Origin: Alloyangia mangrovi
Lineage (GTDB): Bacteria; Pseudomonadota; Alphaproteobacteria; Rhodobacterales; Rhodobacteraceae
Reading direction: 5' to 3'
DNA length: 42,692 nucleotides
NCBI RefSeq assembly: GCF_002300555.2
Contig: NZ_NTHN02000048.1
Coordinates: forward strand, 1-42,692
Translations under genes and position numbers: made by a program
Notes under the pieces: model-generated
The model's input: only the letters and a program-made list of their open reading frames with translations
What the model was told of the DNA's origin: nothing
The model's database searches: none
In this document: piece after piece, positions 33,386 to 40,920 of the stretch
How the letters are laid out: each line of letters opens with the position of its first letter
Numbering within the stretch: the stretch's first letter is position 1

Positions 33386-34537
33386 ATGACCGACAGCAGC
33401 AACCGCGGCGCCTTCTACGTCCCGCGCAGGGAGTTGGCAGAGGTCATTGCCGGGCGGCTGTCGCTCGATCCGTTGATGGGCAGCCCTTCGGGGCTGATGC
33501 TGGCTGCGCCGCGGCGGACCGGCAAGAGCACCTTCCTGCGGCGCGATCTTCTGCCGGTGCTCAAGGCCCGCGGCGATCACCCGGTGCTGGTCGACCTCTG
33601 GTCCGACCGCAAGGCCGACCCCGGCCAGCTCATCGCCGACGCCTTGGCGGCAGAGATCGCCGCCATGCCCAGCCCGATCGAGCGGGCAGCACGCGCGCTG
33701 CCGATTCGGTCGATCAGCATTGGTGGGCTGAGTGCGGAGATCGGAGGAGTCGCCGAGGGGCGCAACCTCACCCTCACCGATGCGCTGCTCGAGATCGGCG
33801 ACCGGGCGAAGGCGGATGTGGTCTTCATCATCGACGAGGCGCAACAGGCGGTGACGTCCGAGGCCGGGCTGGACGCAATGTTCGCGCTCAAGGCGGCGCG
33901 CGACGCGATGAACCAGCGCCCCGAGGGCGCGCGGCTCTTCGTGCTCTGCACCGGGTCCAACCGCGACGGTCTTGCCGGGCTGCTGTCAACCAACCAGCAG
34001 CCTTTCTACGGTGCACGGGTCGAGGATTTCCCGACCCTCGGGCGGCCCTATGTCGAGGCGCTGGTGGCGGCGATCAATCCGCGGCTGGCCGAGGACAACA
34101 AGCTCGACCCCGAGGATGTGGCGCAGGCCTTCCGCCTGCTGGGGCACCGACCCGAGAAACTGGTGGAGGTGGTGCAGCAACACGCCGCCTGGTTGCCGGG
34201 CAGCGCCGGGCTGAAGCGCACCTTGCAGGAACGGGCGGACGAGCTGCGGGCGCGGGTCTGGGACCAGTACGGCTCGGATTTCGACGGGCTGACGGTGCTG
34301 CAGCGCGCGGTGCTCGAGGTGCTGATCCGCGACGGCTCGGACTTCGCGCCGTTCCACGAGAAGACGGTACAACGCATCGCTGGCATCGCCGGGCGCAAGA
34401 CCTCGGCGCAGGCGGTGCAGAAGGCGCTGGACGCGCTGCGCGACAGGCAGCTGGTCTGGCGCCCGGGGCGCGGGCGCTACGCGCTCGAGGACCCCGATAT
34501 GCGGGACTGGCTGCTGGCGCGGATGGAGAAGGGCTGA
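33386..34537 (+). CDS. Orphan P-loop ATPase with C-terminal winged-helix-like region
   Basis: A 383-residue AAA/STAND-like ATP-binding protein. Walker A is APRRTGKST at 41-49, Walker B is VVFIIDEAQQ at 145-154, and a sensor-like LFVLCTGSNRDGL strand lies near 190. The C-terminal 110 residues look like a winged helix (GLTVLQRAVLEVLIRDG, SAQAVQKALDALRDRQLVWRPGRGRYALEDPDMRDWLL). The architecture is like archaeal-type ATPases and Orc/Cdc6-like STAND proteins: an ATPase with a DNA- or protein-binding tail. The ATG at 33386 has GGGAG about 9 nt upstream. There is no partner gene: the SRP RNA lies upstream on the other strand and the ABC permease gene converges on it. Its function is unknown; a stress or defence role is possible but unsupported. 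Confidence 0.85.
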   Translation: MTDSSNRGAFYVPRRELAEVIAGRLSLDPLMGSPSGLMLAAPRRTGKSTFLRRDLLPVLKARGDHPVLVDLWSDRKADPGQLIADALAAEIAAMPSPIERAARALPIRSISIGGLSAEIGGVAEGRNLTLTDALLEIGDRAKADVVFIIDEAQQAVTSEAGLDAMFALKAARDAMNQRPEGARLFVLCTGSNRDGLAGLLSTNQQPFYGARVEDFPTLGRPYVEALVAAINPRLAEDNKLDPEDVAQAFRLLGHRPEKLVEVVQQHAAWLPGSAGLKRTLQERADELRARVWDQYGSDFDGLTVLQRAVLEVLIRDGSDFAPFHEKTVQRIAGIAGRKTSAQAVQKALDALRDRQLVWRPGRGRYALEDPDMRDWLLARMEKG

Positions 34538-34544
34538 ACCCGGT

Positions 34545-35306
34545 TCAGCCCTGCGGGCGTTCGGCCCAGCCGGCGAAAACCTTCTCGAGCGCGACCACCA
34601 CGTAGTAGAGCACGATGCCGAGGAAGGCCAAGGCGATCAGCACCGCGAACATCAGCGGGTAGTCGGAGTTGGTCTTGCCGCTGTCGAACAGCGCGCCGAG
34701 GCCGCGGCCGTGCGGGCTGACGATCTCCATCAGGTTGGTGCCGATGAAGGCCAGCGTCACCGCCACCTTCAGCGCACCGAAGAACTCCGGCAGGGTCTTG
34801 GGCAGGGCGATCTTCCAGAAGATTGTCGACTGGCTGGCCCCGAGCGAGCGCAGGATGTCGCGGTACTCGGGCTCCAGCGTCGACAGGCCGATCGAGACCG
34901 AGACGGCAATCGGGAAGAAGGAGATCATGAAGGCGATGAGCACGGTGTTGAAATCGTGCATGCCGACGAACATCAGCGCCACGATCGGCACGACGGTGGC
35001 CTTGGGGATGGCGTTGAACCCCACCAGCAGCGGGTAGAGCGCATCGCGCATGGTGCGCGAAAAGCCCATCACCATGCCGAGCGCGGTGCCAAAGATGACG
35101 GCGATCAAGAGCCCCACCACGGTGCGCCAGAGCGTCTGCCAGCCCATGGTGAGGAACAGGCTCCAGTAGCGCTCGTAGGCGGGCACAAGGTCCGAGGGCG
35201 AAGCCATCTTGTAGTTGGGCCAGCCCATCACCCAGACCAGCGCTTCCCAAAGCGCGAGGAAGATCACGATGGCAAGGCAGGGGACGGCGATCTGGCGGAA
35301 GGTCAT
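34545..35306 (-). CDS. ABC transporter permease (nitrate/sulfonate/thiamine-precursor type)
   Basis: A 253-residue inner membrane permease of the BPD_transp_1 family with about six hydrophobic helices. The cytoplasmic EAA loop that contacts the ATPase is RSLGASQSTIFWKIALPKTLPEFF. It belongs with the SsuC/TauC/ThiX group that imports small organic molecules. ATG at 35306 has GCGGAG about 8 nt upstream; the longer frame back to 35438 is not supported. It is the last gene of the operon: solute-binding protein, ATPase, permease. The convergent orphan ATPase gene ends 7 nt away. Confidence 0.93.
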   Translation of the reverse strand: MTFRQIAVPCLAIVIFLALWEALVWVMGWPNYKMASPSDLVPAYERYWSLFLTMGWQTLWRTVVGLLIAVIFGTALGMVMGFSRTMRDALYPLLVGFNAIPKATVVPIVALMFVGMHDFNTVLIAFMISFFPIAVSVSIGLSTLEPEYRDILRSLGASQSTIFWKIALPKTLPEFFGALKVAVTLAFIGTNLMEIVSPHGRGLGALFDSGKTNSDYPLMFAVLIALAFLGIVLYYVVVALEKVFAGWAERPQG

Positions 35307-35363
35307 CTCGGGCTCCGCTGGGCGGCCTGACCGGCGGGGGCACGGGTCGAGGCGGCGGGATAT

Positions 35364-35385
35364 GCGTATTTGGAAAGAGAAGAAG
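35364..35385 (+). repeat. Dispersed intergenic repeat B, copy 2
   Basis: 22 nt beginning GCGTATTTGGAAAGAG, identical to the reverse complement of 3805-3826. It lies in the 91-nt gap between the ABC ATPase and permease genes, within an operon, so any transcript would contain it. Confidence 0.6.
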
Positions 35386-35397
35386 CGGGGAGGGGCA

Positions 35398-36195
35398 TCA
35401 GGCGGGCGCCACCTCGGCGGGGGCGCGGCCCTGGGCAATCTCGATCTGGTGGCGCAGCGTGGCCAGCATCTCGGCGGCCTGCGGGGTGTAGAGGTGTTCG
35501 ATATCGCGGGCGCCGGTGATCCCGGTGTCGAGGGTGAACCGGGTGCGGGCCGGGCGGCCCGAGAGCACCACCACCTGGTCGGCGAGGTAGATCGACTCGC
35601 GCAGATCGTGGGTGATCAGCACGCCGGTGAAGGGCTCCTTCTCCTTCACCTGGTGCATGATCTGCCACAGGTCCTCGCGGGTAAAGGCGTCGAGCGCGCC
35701 GAAAGGCTCGTCAAGGATCAGCACCTCGGGGGAATGTACGAGCGCGCGGCAGAGCGAGGCGCGCTGGCGCATGCCACCCGAGAGCTCTGAAGGGCGCTTG
35801 TCCTCGAAGCCCTCGAGGCCGACGAGGGCGAGCAGATAGCGGGCGCGCTCCTCCTGCTGCTTCCTGCTGAGCTTGGTGGGCACGATCTCGAGCGGCAGCA
35901 TGACGTTCTTCAGGATCGTTCGCCATTCCAGCATCACCGGGTTCTGGAAGGCCATTCCGACGGTCGAACGCGGGCTCTTCACCTTTTCGCCGTGCAGCCA
36001 GACCTCGCCCTCGTCGGGTTTCAGCAGTCCGGCGACCAGCTTGGTCAGCGTGGACTTGCCGCAGCCGGAGGGGCCCACGACGGCGACGAAGCCGCCCTCG
36101 GGCACCGAAAGCTCGAGCCCGTCCAGCACCGGCAGCGGGCCGCGGGCGGTCTTGTAGGCGTGGCGCACGCCCCTGATCTCGATGAGGTTTGTCAT
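35398..36195 (-). CDS. ABC transporter ATP-binding protein (NrtD/SsuB/ThiZ-like)
   Basis: A 265-residue ATPase subunit. Walker A is VVGPSGCGKST near residue 39. The Q-loop is MAFQNPVML, the ABC signature LSGGMRQRASLCRAL, Walker B LILDEPFGALD, and the switch histidine VLITHDLRES. It energises import of the substrate bound by the neighbouring periplasmic protein. It starts at 36195, 66 nt after the binding-protein gene; the permease gene follows after a 91-nt gap that contains repeat B. The subgroup covers nitrate, sulfonate, taurine and hydroxymethylpyrimidine importers, and the partner binding protein decides between them. Confidence 0.94.
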   Translation of the reverse strand: MTNLIEIRGVRHAYKTARGPLPVLDGLELSVPEGGFVAVVGPSGCGKSTLTKLVAGLLKPDEGEVWLHGEKVKSPRSTVGMAFQNPVMLEWRTILKNVMLPLEIVPTKLSRKQQEERARYLLALVGLEGFEDKRPSELSGGMRQRASLCRALVHSPEVLILDEPFGALDAFTREDLWQIMHQVKEKEPFTGVLITHDLRESIYLADQVVVLSGRPARTRFTLDTGITGARDIEHLYTPQAAEMLATLRHQIEIAQGRAPAEVAPA

Positions 36196-36261
36196 GTCTT
36201 GCCTTGATTGGGTGCGCGGGGGCGGGCGCGGCCGCCCCCGGCTGCCGTGTTGGCCTGCGGA

Positions 36262-37266
36262 TCACTCGAGCGGGAAGCCGCCCTCGGGCAGGTAGGCGCC
36301 GGTGAAATAAAGCGCGGCGTCGGGCTCGTGCTGGAACTCGTAGGTCAGCTTGATCTGCTCGAGCGAATTGGCCATGCGGGCATCGTCGATCGGGCCGAAG
36401 CCGTTGGTCCTGGTCCAGTCGGTGACCACGTTGGCATCGAGCGCCAGCTCGAGTCGGCGGGTCTCCAGCTCGGCATCCGAGGCGGGGTTGCGCGACATCA
36501 GGCTCTCCACCGCACCGGCGGGATCGGCGGCGGCATCCTTCCAGCCCGCGGCAACGGCGGCGAGGAAACCCTTCAGCAGGTCCGCGTTGGCGGCCGCCCA
36601 ATCGGTGTTGACGATGATCGCGTTGCCGTAGAGATCGACGCCGTAATCGGCCATGAGGATGGTCGAGATGTCGGCCTCATCCACGCCGAGACGCGCGGTG
36701 TTGAGGTAGGAGGTGAAGCTGAAACCGGTGACGGCGGCCACCTTGCCTTCGGCCAGCATCGGCTCGCGGGTCGGGAAGCCGACCGGCTCGATGGTGATCT
36801 TCGAGGTGTCGAGATCGTTCTCGGCGGCGAAGATCGGGAATTGTGCCCAGGCACCATCGGGCGGCGGCGCGCCGAGCACCTTGCCCTCGAGATCCTTCGG
36901 CGCCTCGACGCCCAGCGACTTGCGGCCGATGATGGCGAAGGGCGGCTTGTCGTAGATCATCATCACCCCGGTGACTGGCGCGCCGGGGTTCTGGTCGAGG
37001 AACTTGATCAGAGAGTTGATGTCGGCAAAGCCCACGGGGAAGGCGCCTGTGGCGACCTTGGGGATGGCGTCGAGCGAGCCGGAGCCCGCGGTCACCTCGA
37101 CGTCGAGGCCGGCGTCGGCGAAGTACCCCTTGTCGATCGCGACGAAATAGGGCGCCGAGGGGCCCTCGAATTTCCAGTCGAGCGCGAAGGGCAGGGCGGT
37201 TTCGGCCTGGGCAGCGGTGGTGGCGGCCATGAGGCTGGCGGCCAGCGCGAGGGCGCGGGGATACAT
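36262..37266 (-). CDS. ABC transporter substrate-binding protein, NMT1/THI5-like
   Basis: A 334-residue periplasmic binding protein. A cleavable signal peptide (residues 1-21, ending AAQA) is followed by FALDWKFEGPSAPYFVAIDKGYFADAGLDVEV, the opening pattern of NMT1/THI5 proteins. GSGSLDAIPKVATG and an AAENDLDTSKI segment also fit. Relatives bind pyrimidine-like thiamine precursors (ThiY), riboflavin, sulfonates or nitrate. A RutR-like pyrimidine operator upstream hints at a pyrimidine compound. The start at 37266 has GGAGGA about 6 nt upstream; a start 19 codons earlier has no such site and would spoil the signal peptide. It is the first gene of the transporter operon. Confidence 0.9.
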   Translation of the reverse strand: MYPRALALAASLMAATTAAQAETALPFALDWKFEGPSAPYFVAIDKGYFADAGLDVEVTAGSGSLDAIPKVATGAFPVGFADINSLIKFLDQNPGAPVTGVMMIYDKPPFAIIGRKSLGVEAPKDLEGKVLGAPPPDGAWAQFPIFAAENDLDTSKITIEPVGFPTREPMLAEGKVAAVTGFSFTSYLNTARLGVDEADISTILMADYGVDLYGNAIIVNTDWAAANADLLKGFLAAVAAGWKDAAADPAGAVESLMSRNPASDAELETRRLELALDANVVTDWTRTNGFGPIDDARMANSLEQIKLTYEFQHEPDAALYFTGAYLPEGGFPLE

Positions 37267-37402
37267 GGGTCTTCCTCCGTGTTGTGGCGGCCTTGCCGCC
37301 AAGATTTCCGGCGTGTTGCTCACGTCTTGCGGCGAGCTTGACCGGAAATACGGCGGTGGGAAGACCTGATCGGAAGAAGCCGCGCGCCAGCCCTGCTACA
37401 TT

Positions 37403-37418
37403 TTGACCGATTGATCAA
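37403..37418. promoter_or_regulatory. RutR-like operator upstream of the ABC transporter operon
   Basis: TTGACCGATTGATCAA closely follows the RutR binding consensus TTGACCAnnTGGTCAA (14 of 16 positions, counting the two free ones). Outer bases extend the symmetry (TTTTGA / TCAAAA). It lies about 137 nt upstream of the binding-protein start and just past the stop codon of the HAD gene. RutR is a TetR-family regulator of pyrimidine use. The identity of the regulator here is inferred. Confidence 0.55.
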
Positions 37419-37421
37419 AAT

Positions 37422-38105
37422 TTAGGCGGAGGAGTCCTCGGCGCTCTTGCGCAGGGGCAGGCCGGCGGCCAGCGCGCCCTCGATCAGCGAGGTCGCGAGG
37501 TGGTGCGCATGGGCCCCGTCGCTGGGCAGCATGTCGGGCACCTGCACCACGCGCATGCCCGCGGCGCGGGCGCTGGCGGCGCCGGTGTCGCTGTCCTCGA
37601 AGGCAAGGCAGAGCTCCGGCGCATGACCAAGCGCCTCGGCGGCCAGGAGGTAGGGATCGGGTGCGGGCTTGGGGTTCTCGACGTGGTCGAAGGCGATCAC
37701 CGCGGTGAAATGTGCGCGCAGCCCGGCAAGGGTGAGCTTGCGCTCGGCTTCCTCGACACCCGAGCTGGTGGCCACCGCCATGGGCAGGCCGAGCGCGGCA
37801 ATCTCCTCGATGAGCAGCACCACGCCGGGCTTCAGCGGCAGGCCGCGGGCCTCGCGCAGCGCGATGCTTTCCTCGCGGATCGCCTGCAGCAGCATCGGTT
37901 GGTCGAGATGCCCGTAAGTGTCGCGCAGGGCGTGTGCCACGGCGTTGCGATCGCGGCCGATCAGCCCCTCGAGAAACCCCGGCGCGACAGTCTCGCCGAA
38001 GCGCAGGAAGGCGCGCCGGCCGGCCTCGAGCGCCACCCGCTCACTGTCCACGAGCGTGCCGTCGAGATCGAAGATGACGGCGGAGAAGGGGAGCGAAGTG
38101 ATCAT
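37422..38105 (-). CDS. HAD-superfamily hydrolase, subfamily IA (phosphoglucomutase-like phosphatase)
   Basis: A 227-residue HAD phosphatase. Motif I is IFDLDGTLVDSE with the nucleophile Asp and acid/base Asp. Motif II is MAVATSSG, motif III the Lys of ENPKPAPDPY, motif IV CLAFEDSDTGAASARAAGM. The four-helix cap after motif I resembles beta-phosphoglucomutase and sugar phosphatases. The start is at 38105, where AAAGG lies 6 nt upstream; a longer frame adds an unsupported 13 residues. It runs the same way as the transporter operon but is separated by 155 nt that contain an operator, so it is probably expressed separately. The substrate is unknown. Confidence 0.92.
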   Translation of the reverse strand: MITSLPFSAVIFDLDGTLVDSERVALEAGRRAFLRFGETVAPGFLEGLIGRDRNAVAHALRDTYGHLDQPMLLQAIREESIALREARGLPLKPGVVLLIEEIAALGLPMAVATSSGVEEAERKLTLAGLRAHFTAVIAFDHVENPKPAPDPYLLAAEALGHAPELCLAFEDSDTGAASARAAGMRVVQVPDMLPSDGAHAHHLATSLIEGALAAGLPLRKSAEDSSA

Positions 38106-38243
38106 GGCGGGCCTTTCTGCATCGGGCGCGGCCATGTGACCCATCGCGTGGGGGAATGTCGAGGCCGCGGTTTCGTGCTATGCTGTCTGCCCCTGAGGCA
38201 GGCGGGCGCCCCGGAAACCTCGCGTATCAAGGAGGGTGGTTCG

Positions 38244-38564
38244 ATGATCATGCGCGTCTTCCAGGTCGTGACCCGGCCAGGCAAGGAAGAGGAATTTTCC
38301 GAGTTCTTCCACAAGATCGCGATCCCGCTGCTGCGGCGCACCGAGGGGATCGTCGAGGTGCTGCCGGGAGCGGCGCGGCCCGAGAGCCCGCGCGAGTTCT
38401 CGGTGGTCATGATCTGGCGCGATCTCGCCTCGCTCAAGGCTTTCGCCGACGAGGATTACACCCGACCGCACGTCGACCCGGCGGAGGAGGATCTGGTCGA
38501 GAGCCGGCTGATCCGCCACTACGAGCTGGTCGAAGACGGGGTGATCCGGCGCTCAGGCGGTTAA
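38244..38564 (+). CDS. ABM-domain (antibiotic biosynthesis monooxygenase-like) protein
   Basis: A 106-residue protein with a dimeric alpha-beta barrel fold of the ABM type: MRVFQVVTRPGKEEEFSEFF, then a helix-strand repeat with FSVVMIWRDLASLKAF and a TRPHVDPAEEDLV segment near residue 73. ABM proteins include small cofactor-free monooxygenases and haem-degrading or quinone-modifying enzymes, but many have no known reaction. AAGGAGG lies about 9 nt before the ATG at 38244. It is transcribed alone, divergently from the HAD gene, and ends at a hairpin shared with the convergent cyclic-nucleotide phosphodiesterase gene. Confidence 0.85.
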   Translation: MIMRVFQVVTRPGKEEEFSEFFHKIAIPLLRRTEGIVEVLPGAARPESPREFSVVMIWRDLASLKAFADEDYTRPHVDPAEEDLVESRLIRHYELVEDGVIRRSGG

Positions 38565-38589
38565 AAAGGGGGCGCCCCGAGGCGCCCCC
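38563..38589 (-). terminator. Terminator of cpdB, shared hairpin with the ABM gene
   Basis: GGGGGCGCC (38568-38576), loop CCGA, GGCGCCCCC (38581-38589). On the minus strand a TTTTT run follows, so it ends cpdB transcription. On the plus strand it starts 3 nt after the ABM stop codon but has no T-run. Confidence 0.8.
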
Positions 38590-38609
38590 ATGGGTCTCTG
38601 GCTCGGCCG

Positions 38610-40583
38610 TCAGAGCTTGATGCGGAACTGCGCGTAGCCGTCCGCGTTGTCGCCCGCGTCCTCGATGTCGAGCGCCACGCTGTCCATGTAGTCACGCGCC
38701 TTGGGGCCGGTCTCGAAGAGCACCGTGGTGCCCTCCATCGGCGCAAAGCTCCAGTTGTCGTCGGCGCTCGGGTTGATGGTGCCCTGCTCGATGATATAGC
38801 GCACGATGACGTCGCGGTTGGTGTCCGGTGCCTCGAAGACGATGGTATCGCCGGTGCCCGGGAAGCTGCCGCCACCCGAGGCGCGGTAGTTGTTCGTGGC
38901 GATGATGAACTCGGCCGTGGGGTCGATCGGCTTGCCCTCGTAGGCCAAGTTGACGATCCGGTTGGTGCCTTCGTTCACCACGTTGCCGTCGCGGTCGAAC
39001 ATCGCCGGCTGCGACAGGTCGATCTGGTAAGTCACCCCGTCGATCACGTCGAAGTTGTAGCTCGGGAAGTCGGGGTTGAGCAGCGGCGCATCGGCGCTCC
39101 CGGGCTCGATCTGGTTGAACATGCCCGCCGAGCGCTCCAGCCAGCCCTTGATTTGCGCGCCGGTCACCTTCACCGCGCGCACCGTGTTGGGATAGAGGTA
39201 GAGGTCGGCGACATTCTTGATCGCCACCGGGCCCGCGGGCACGTCGGTATAATACTCCGGACCGCCGCGGCCGCCGGCCTTGAAGGGCGCCGCCGCCGAG
39301 AGGATCGGCAGCCCCTCGTACTCGGTGCCCTTCATCATCTGTTCGATGTACCAGCTCTGCGCGATCGAGACGATCTGCACCGAAGGATCATCGGCCACCA
39401 GCGCGAAGTAGGAATAGAGCGGCGCCGAGGTTTCGCCCACGGCGCGGCGCACGTAGTCCAGCGTTGCCTCGTGCTCGGGGCGGATCGAGTCGAGCACCTC
39501 CGCGTCGTCCTCGACCAGCGCGGTGACCTTGCGGTCCTCGCCGCGCTGGTAGATCGGGCGCGCCTCGGAGGTCGTCGAGACCACCTTCCATTCATTGCCG
39601 TCGCGCTCGAGCAGAAGGTCGATGAGACCCATGTGCGAGCCCCAGAAGCCGCCCATGACCGCGGGCTTGCCGTGGATCGTGCCGGCGGTCAGGTCGATGG
39701 CGTCGCGCCCGTCGTAATCGGCGGAGGGGAAGACGAGGTGGCTGTGACCGGTCATCAGCGCGTCGATGCCATCCACTGCGGCGAGCGGCACCGAGGCGTT
39801 CTCCATCCCGTCCTCGTGCTGCGCCGCGCCGATGCCGGAGTGCGACAGCGCGATGATGATCTCGGCGCCCTCTTCCTTCATCTGCGGCACCCAGGCCTCG
39901 GCGGTGGTGACGATGTCGCGCGCCTCGACGTTGCCCTCGAGGTGCTTGCGGTCCCAGTTCATCACCTGCGGCGGGGTGAAGCCGATGATGCCGACGCGGA
40001 TCGGATGGGTGGTGCCGGCGCCGTCGGTGATCTCGCGGTCGAGGATCACGTAGGGCTTGAACAGCGTCTCGTCTTCGCGCGGGTTTGCGCCCTGCTTCTT
40101 GGCGATATTGGCCAGCACGATCGGGAAGTTCGCGCCCGCGGCGGATTTCTCGAGGAAACCGAGCCCGTAGTTGAACTCGTGGTTGCCGATGGTGCCGGCG
40201 TCGTAGCCAAGCGTGTTCATCGCGGTGATGACGGGGTGCATGTCACCGTCCTTCATGCCGCGTTCGTAGGCGATGTAATCTCCCAGAGGGTTGCCCTGCA
40301 GGAAGTCGCCATTGTCGACGAGCAGCGTGTTGGTGGCCTCGGCGCGGATGCCCTCGATGATCGAGGCGGTGCGCGCAAGGCCGACGGTGTCGACCGGCTT
40401 GTCGGCATAATAGTCGTAGGGGAAGACGTGCACGTGCAGGTCGGTGGTTTCCATGATGCGCAGGTGCGCCTGGTTGGCCGCGGCCCGGGCTGAATAGGGG
40501 TGCAGCGCGATCAGCGCGCCGGTTGCGGCGCTGCCGGCGAGAAAGCCTCGGCGGCTGATCGGGGGTTGGGGAAGATTGCGCAT
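38610..40583 (-). CDS. cpdB: 2',3'-Cyclic-nucleotide 2'-phosphodiesterase / 3'-nucleotidase, Tat-exported
   Basis: A 657-residue periplasmic enzyme that opens 2',3'-cyclic nucleotides and dephosphorylates 3'-nucleotides, letting cells use RNA fragments as a phosphate and nucleoside source. A Tat signal (SRRGFLAGS near residue 10) leads. The metallophosphoesterase part has TTDLHVHVFPYDYY, VDNGDFLQGNP, TIGNHEFNYGL and ALMTGHSHLVFP as metal ligands. The 5'-nucleotidase C-terminal domain has ADLYLYPNTVRAVKVTGAQIKGWLE and ATNNYRASGGGSFPG. The length fits CpdB (647 in E. coli). ATG at 40583 has AAGGAG 6 nt upstream; a much longer frame upstream is non-coding. E. coli CpdB uses Sec; a twin-arginine signal is a notable difference. 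Confidence 0.94.
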   Translation of the reverse strand: MRNLPQPPISRRGFLAGSAATGALIALHPYSARAAANQAHLRIMETTDLHVHVFPYDYYADKPVDTVGLARTASIIEGIRAEATNTLLVDNGDFLQGNPLGDYIAYERGMKDGDMHPVITAMNTLGYDAGTIGNHEFNYGLGFLEKSAAGANFPIVLANIAKKQGANPREDETLFKPYVILDREITDGAGTTHPIRVGIIGFTPPQVMNWDRKHLEGNVEARDIVTTAEAWVPQMKEEGAEIIIALSHSGIGAAQHEDGMENASVPLAAVDGIDALMTGHSHLVFPSADYDGRDAIDLTAGTIHGKPAVMGGFWGSHMGLIDLLLERDGNEWKVVSTTSEARPIYQRGEDRKVTALVEDDAEVLDSIRPEHEATLDYVRRAVGETSAPLYSYFALVADDPSVQIVSIAQSWYIEQMMKGTEYEGLPILSAAAPFKAGGRGGPEYYTDVPAGPVAIKNVADLYLYPNTVRAVKVTGAQIKGWLERSAGMFNQIEPGSADAPLLNPDFPSYNFDVIDGVTYQIDLSQPAMFDRDGNVVNEGTNRIVNLAYEGKPIDPTAEFIIATNNYRASGGGSFPGTGDTIVFEAPDTNRDVIVRYIIEQGTINPSADDNWSFAPMEGTTVLFETGPKARDYMDSVALDIEDAGDNADGYAQFRIKL

Positions 40584-40734
40584 CTTGCTCTCCTTCGAGT
40601 GTCGTCGCTGCGGGAATAGTGCAGCTTCAAGACGGTCTTGCAACGCTTGCCTGTCGGAGGGCCGGGCAGCGGCGGATGACGTTGCGCCATGCGCCGCAGC
40701 TCTGTGCGGGCGGGGAGGGACCATGGGGCTCTGC

Positions 40735-40786
40735 CCCCGCGCGGCCCGCGGGCCGCGCTCCCCCGGGATATTTCCACCTAGAAGAA
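40735..40786 (+). repeat. Dispersed intergenic repeat A, copy 4
   Basis: GGGGCTCTGCCCC, then a GC-rich palindromic middle (GCGGCCCGCGGGCCGC), CCCCCGGGATATTT and CCTAGAAGAA. It faces an inverted copy 17 nt away. Confidence 0.75.
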
Positions 40787-40803
40787 ACCAGGGCCCGCCG
40801 CCC

Positions 40804-40850
40804 TTTCTTCTAGGGTCAAATATCCCGGGGAGCGCGAGGGGCAGCGCCCC
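40804..40850 (-). repeat. Dispersed intergenic repeat A, copy 5 (inverted)
   Basis: Read on the minus strand: GGGGCGCTGCCCC, then a GC-rich middle, CCCCGGGATATTTGACCC and TAGAAGAAA. Together with copy 4 it forms an imperfect inverted repeat with arms of about 29 nt. Confidence 0.75.
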
Positions 40851-40920
40851 TCGCCGGCGCATCGGTTGCCACTCTGGCCGCGCCGTGCCATCCCTTGCCG
40901 GGTCCAGCAGGAGGCACGGC

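Larger units (their letters stand above)
40584..40920. other. Divergent intergenic region with an inverted pair of repeat A
   Basis: A 337-nt region between the divergent cpdB and nudC genes. Most of its right half is occupied by two head-to-head copies of repeat A (40735-40786 and 40804-40850). Promoters for both genes must be here. I see no gene. Confidence 0.65.
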
